This document shows positions 38,366 through 40,867 of a stretch of 40,867 nt of DNA, one piece after another. Numbering within the stretch: position 1 is the stretch's first letter; each line of letters begins with the position of its first letter. Under the pieces are notes generated by a model. The model was not told where the DNA came from. It searched no databases and was given only the letters and a program-made list of their open reading frames with translations. Origin of the DNA: UBA1172 sp049889655 (lineage in GTDB: Bacteria; Pseudomonadota; Alphaproteobacteria; Puniceispirillales; UBA1172); assembly GCA_049889655.1 (NCBI GenBank), contig JBMHCY010000035.1, forward strand, positions 1 through 40,867, in the 5' to 3' direction. A program made the translations under genes and the position numbers.

Positions 38366-40471
38366 ATGTTCCAAGTCTTTAAGAAGGAAATCGAATGGGG
38401 CGGCAAGATGCTGACCCTTGAAACAGGTCGTATCGCCCGTCAGGCTGATGGTGCGGTGCTGGCCAGCATGGGTGAAACCACTGTCCTCTGTACGGCGGTT
38501 GCCGCCGCCGCCCCGAAGCCGGGGCAGGACTTCTTCCCCCTGACCGTGAATTATCAGGAAAAGACCTTTGCTGCGGGCAAGATCCCCGGTGGTTTTTTCA
38601 AGCGCGAAGGCCGTCCGTCTGAAAACGAGACGCTGGTCAGCCGTCTGATTGACCGGCCGATCCGTCCGCTGTTCCCGAAATCATTCAAATGCGATACCCA
38701 GGTGATCTGTACCGTGCTTTCCCACGATATGGAAAACGATCCCGGGATTGTCGCCATGGTGGGGGCTTCGGCTGCCCTGACAATTTCCGGCATTCCGTTT
38801 TTCGGTCCCATTGGCGGGGCCCGTGTCGGCATGGTCAACGGTGCCTATGTGCTGAACCCGACCTTTGCCGAAATGGAAGAAAGCAGCCTTGATCTGGTTG
38901 TGGCCGGGACCCGTGAAGGTGTCCTGATGGTCGAATCCGAAGCCAGCGAACTGTCGGAAGCCGATATGCTGGGGGCGGTCAACTTTGGCCATGATGCGAT
39001 CCAGACGGTGATTGATGCGATCATCGATCTCGCCGAAGTCGCCGCCAAGGACCCGCGGCCGCTGCCGGAAGAGCCGGCAGAAGCCGGGGCCATCGGCAAG
39101 ACGCTGAAGGGTTTCACCAAGGACCTCGAAAAAGCCTATGGCATCGCTGACAAGACCTCGCGTCAGGCAGCGGTAGCCGAGGTTAAGGCCGCCGCCATGG
39201 AAGCCCTCGGCGACGATGTCGACGGCGTGCTGGCGGGCAGCCTGTTCAAGGAACTCGAAGCTGATATCGTTCGCGGGGCCATCCTCAAGACCGGTACCCG
39301 GATCGATGGCCGTGACACCAGCACGGTTCGCCAGATTGTCGCCGAAGTCGGCGTGCTGCCGCGGACTCATGGTTCGGCCCTGTTCACCCGGGGTGAAACC
39401 CAGGCCCTGGTTGTCGCCACGCTCGGCACCGGCCAGGATGAACAGATCATCGATGCGCTCGAAGGCGAATATCGCAACAATTTCATGCTGCATTACAACT
39501 TCCCCCCCTATTCCGTGGGTGAAGCCGGGCGCGTTGGCTCCCCGGGGCGGCGTGAGATTGGCCATGGTAAACTCGCATGGCGGGCGATCAATCCGATCCG
39601 GCCGACCAAAGACGAGTTCCCCTACACCATCCGGGTTGTCTCGGAAATCACTGAATCCAACGGGTCATCGTCGATGGCCACGGTCTGCGGGACATCGCTG
39701 GCCATGATGGATGCCGGTGTTCCGCTGCCGCGGCCGGTGGCCGGGATCGCCATGGGGCTGATCAAGGAAGGCGATGATTTCGCCGTTCTTTCCGATATCC
39801 TCGGTGATGAAGATCACCTCGGCGACATGGATTTCAAGGTGGCCGGGACAGAAGCCGGGATCACTTCCCTGCAGATGGATATCAAGATCACCTCGATCAC
39901 CCGTGAGATCATGGATCAGGCGCTCGCCCAGGCCAAGGACGGCCGTCTGCATATCCTCGGCGAAATGGCCAAGGCCATGAGCTCGGCCCGCGAAGTGCTG
40001 GCTGATACCGCGCCGAAGATCACCACCATGAAGATCAATGTTGATAAGATCCGTGATGTCATCGGCCCGGGCGGCAAGATGATCCGCGAGATCTGTGAGA
40101 CAACCGGCGCCAAGATCGATATTGAGGATGACGGCACCGTCAAGATCGCTGCCTCCGATACCGCTTCGGGCGAAGCCGCCTACAAGCGGATTCACGATAT
40201 CGTTGCTGAACCGGAGCTCAACCACATCTACACCGGCAAGGTGGTGAAGACGGTTGATTTCGGGGCGTTCGTCAATTTCATGGGTGCCCGTGACGGCCTT
40301 GTGCATATCTCCGAGCTGCAGGAAGGCCGCACCGAAAAGACCACCGATATCGTCAAGGAAGGCGATGAGGTCAAGGTCAAGGTGATCGGCTTCGATGACC
40401 GCGGCAAGATCAAACTGTCGATGAAGCGGGTTGATCAGGACAGCGGCGAAGACCTCGACCCGGCCAAATAA
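38366..40471 (+). CDS. pnp: Polyribonucleotide nucleotidyltransferase (PNPase)
   Basis: PNPase degrades RNA phosphorolytically from the 3' end as a trimer, often within the degradosome. The 701-residue protein has two RNase PH-like domains (about 1-210 and 310-540, the second with LFTRGETQALVVATLGT and MDFKVAGTEAGITSLQMDIK), a helical linker between them, a KH domain with IGPGGKMIREI near residue 565, and an S1 domain (about 622-695). The start chosen is ATG 38366 (MFQVFKKEIEWGG), matching homologues. An in-frame ATG at 38339 with a weak GGGG upstream cannot be excluded. A strong terminator follows. Confidence 0.97.
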   Translation: MFQVFKKEIEWGGKMLTLETGRIARQADGAVLASMGETTVLCTAVAAAAPKPGQDFFPLTVNYQEKTFAAGKIPGGFFKREGRPSENETLVSRLIDRPIRPLFPKSFKCDTQVICTVLSHDMENDPGIVAMVGASAALTISGIPFFGPIGGARVGMVNGAYVLNPTFAEMEESSLDLVVAGTREGVLMVESEASELSEADMLGAVNFGHDAIQTVIDAIIDLAEVAAKDPRPLPEEPAEAGAIGKTLKGFTKDLEKAYGIADKTSRQAAVAEVKAAAMEALGDDVDGVLAGSLFKELEADIVRGAILKTGTRIDGRDTSTVRQIVAEVGVLPRTHGSALFTRGETQALVVATLGTGQDEQIIDALEGEYRNNFMLHYNFPPYSVGEAGRVGSPGRREIGHGKLAWRAINPIRPTKDEFPYTIRVVSEITESNGSSSMATVCGTSLAMMDAGVPLPRPVAGIAMGLIKEGDDFAVLSDILGDEDHLGDMDFKVAGTEAGITSLQMDIKITSITREIMDQALAQAKDGRLHILGEMAKAMSSAREVLADTAPKITTMKINVDKIRDVIGPGGKMIREICETTGAKIDIEDDGTVKIAASDTASGEAAYKRIHDIVAEPELNHIYTGKVVKTVDFGAFVNFMGARDGLVHISELQEGRTEKTTDIVKEGDEVKVKVIGFDDRGKIKLSMKRVDQDSGEDLDPAK

Positions 40472-40495
40472 GCCAGGGTGACATACCTGAACACG

Positions 40496-40525
40496 AAAGC
40501 GGGGGTCTTGGCCCCCGCTTTTTTT
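40496..40525 (+). terminator. Strong rho-independent terminator after pnp
   Basis: AAAGCGGGGG (40496-40505) and CCCCCGCTTT (40512-40521) form a perfect 10-bp stem with a six-base loop, followed by a run of seven T (40519-40525). It lies 24 bases after the pnp stop and between the convergent pnp and fabI genes. The T run favours plus-strand termination; the minus strand has only a short T run. Confidence 0.9.
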
Positions 40526-40548
40526 GTATTTGAAAAAAAGGTTAACCC

Positions 40549-40867
40549 CTACTCATCCCGGGGGACGCCGATATGGTGGTAGCCGCCATCGACAAAATGC
40601 ACCTCGCCGGTGACCCCTGAAGACAGGTCCGAAGCCAGATAAACCCCGGCACGGCCGACTTCATCCATATCAGGATTGCGGCCCAGCGGCGCGTGGGTTT
40701 CGCTGTGGCGGAAGACATGGCGGGCCCCGCCGATCGCCGCCCCGGCCAGCGTCTTCACCGGCCCGGCAGAGAGGGCGTTAACGCGAATCCCCTCACCCCC
40801 CAGATCAACCGCCAGATACCGCACCGAAGCCTCAAGCGCGGCTTTCGCCACCCCCATGACATTGTAG
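40549..40867 (-). CDS. fabI: Enoyl-[acyl-carrier-protein] reductase FabI, C-terminal part
   Basis: FabI reduces enoyl-ACP with NAD(P)H in the last step of each fatty acid elongation cycle. The visible part is about 105 residues and runs off the window edge, so the start is missing. It begins YNVMGVAKAALEASVRYLAV, which contains the catalytic Lys of the SDR Tyr-x6-Lys pair, and continues with VNALSAGPVKTLAG. The segments DLSSGVTGEVHFVDGGYHHI are the ENR signature near the C-terminus. SAGPVKTLA and the VTGEVHxVDxGYH pattern separate it from FabG-type reductases. A fabI gene next to pnp is found in other Alphaproteobacteria. Confidence 0.95.
   Translation of the reverse strand, partial: YNVMGVAKAALEASVRYLAVDLGGEGIRVNALSAGPVKTLAGAAIGGARHVFRHSETHAPLGRNPDMDEVGRAGVYLASDLSSGVTGEVHFVDGGYHHIGVPRDE

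Overview
The window is a compact, GC-rich stretch of bacterial chromosome made almost entirely of conserved housekeeping genes. Gene content and order point to an alphaproteobacterium, probably from or near the Rhodospirillales or a related marine lineage; the class is well supported by synteny, the order is a guess. Signs include hemW-rdgB-rph divergent from hrcA-grpE, dnaK-dnaJ-dapB, DUF2244 beside nth, mutS-glnD-murJ-trpS, NifU-like protein/tsaB/rimI/miaB/phoH/ybeY/corC/lnt, and rimP-nusA-ylxR-infB-rbfA-truB-rpsO-pnp-fabI. All three stop codons are used normally. I saw no tRNA, rRNA, insertion sequence, prophage, CRISPR array or integration scar. No gap between genes exceeds about 300 bases; the longest, before pnp, is a structured leader.

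Layout. 1-2703: the tail of an LppC-type lipoprotein, then hemW, rdgB and rph on the minus strand. 2743-7862: the heat-shock block hrcA, grpE, dnaK, dnaJ, with RpoH-like promoters before grpE and dnaK and a terminator after dnaJ. 7890-10513: dapB, a DUF2244 membrane protein, nth and a small lipoprotein, in convergent pairs. 10618-19873: a PfkB kinase, mutS, glnD, murJ and trpS. 19913-22674: a promoter, a NifU-like Fe-S protein, a Bax-like glucosaminidase and a convergent secreted polysaccharide deacetylase. 22757-31060: tsaB, rimI, miaB, phoH, ybeY, corC, lnt, metK and trmB, often overlapping. 31067-38135: promoter, attenuator-like hairpin and the rimP-to-rpsO translation operon, ending in a terminator. 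38153-40525: pnp with its own promoter, long leader and terminator. 40549-end: the C-terminal part of fabI on the minus strand.

Functionally the window links protein quality control (HrcA, GrpE, DnaK, DnaJ), tRNA modification and ribosome assembly or RNA turnover (TsaB, RimI, MiaB, YbeY, TrmB, RimP, NusA, YlxR, IF-2, RbfA, TruB, S15, PNPase, RNase PH), genome and nucleotide-pool maintenance (MutS, Nth, RdgB), cell-envelope building (MurJ, DapB, Lnt, FabI, the glucosaminidase, the deacetylase) and nitrogen signalling (GlnD).

I did not find a previously undescribed multi-gene system and do not claim one. The observations most worth a second look are small-scale: a probable CTG start for ylxR overlapping the nusA stop, convergent gene pairs whose stop codons abut with 0-1 nt between them, a possibly leaderless hrcA, an odd phoH start, an attenuator-like rimP leader, a structured pnp leader, and two poorly characterised envelope proteins (a proline-rich lipoprotein and a deacetylase with an extra C-terminal domain).
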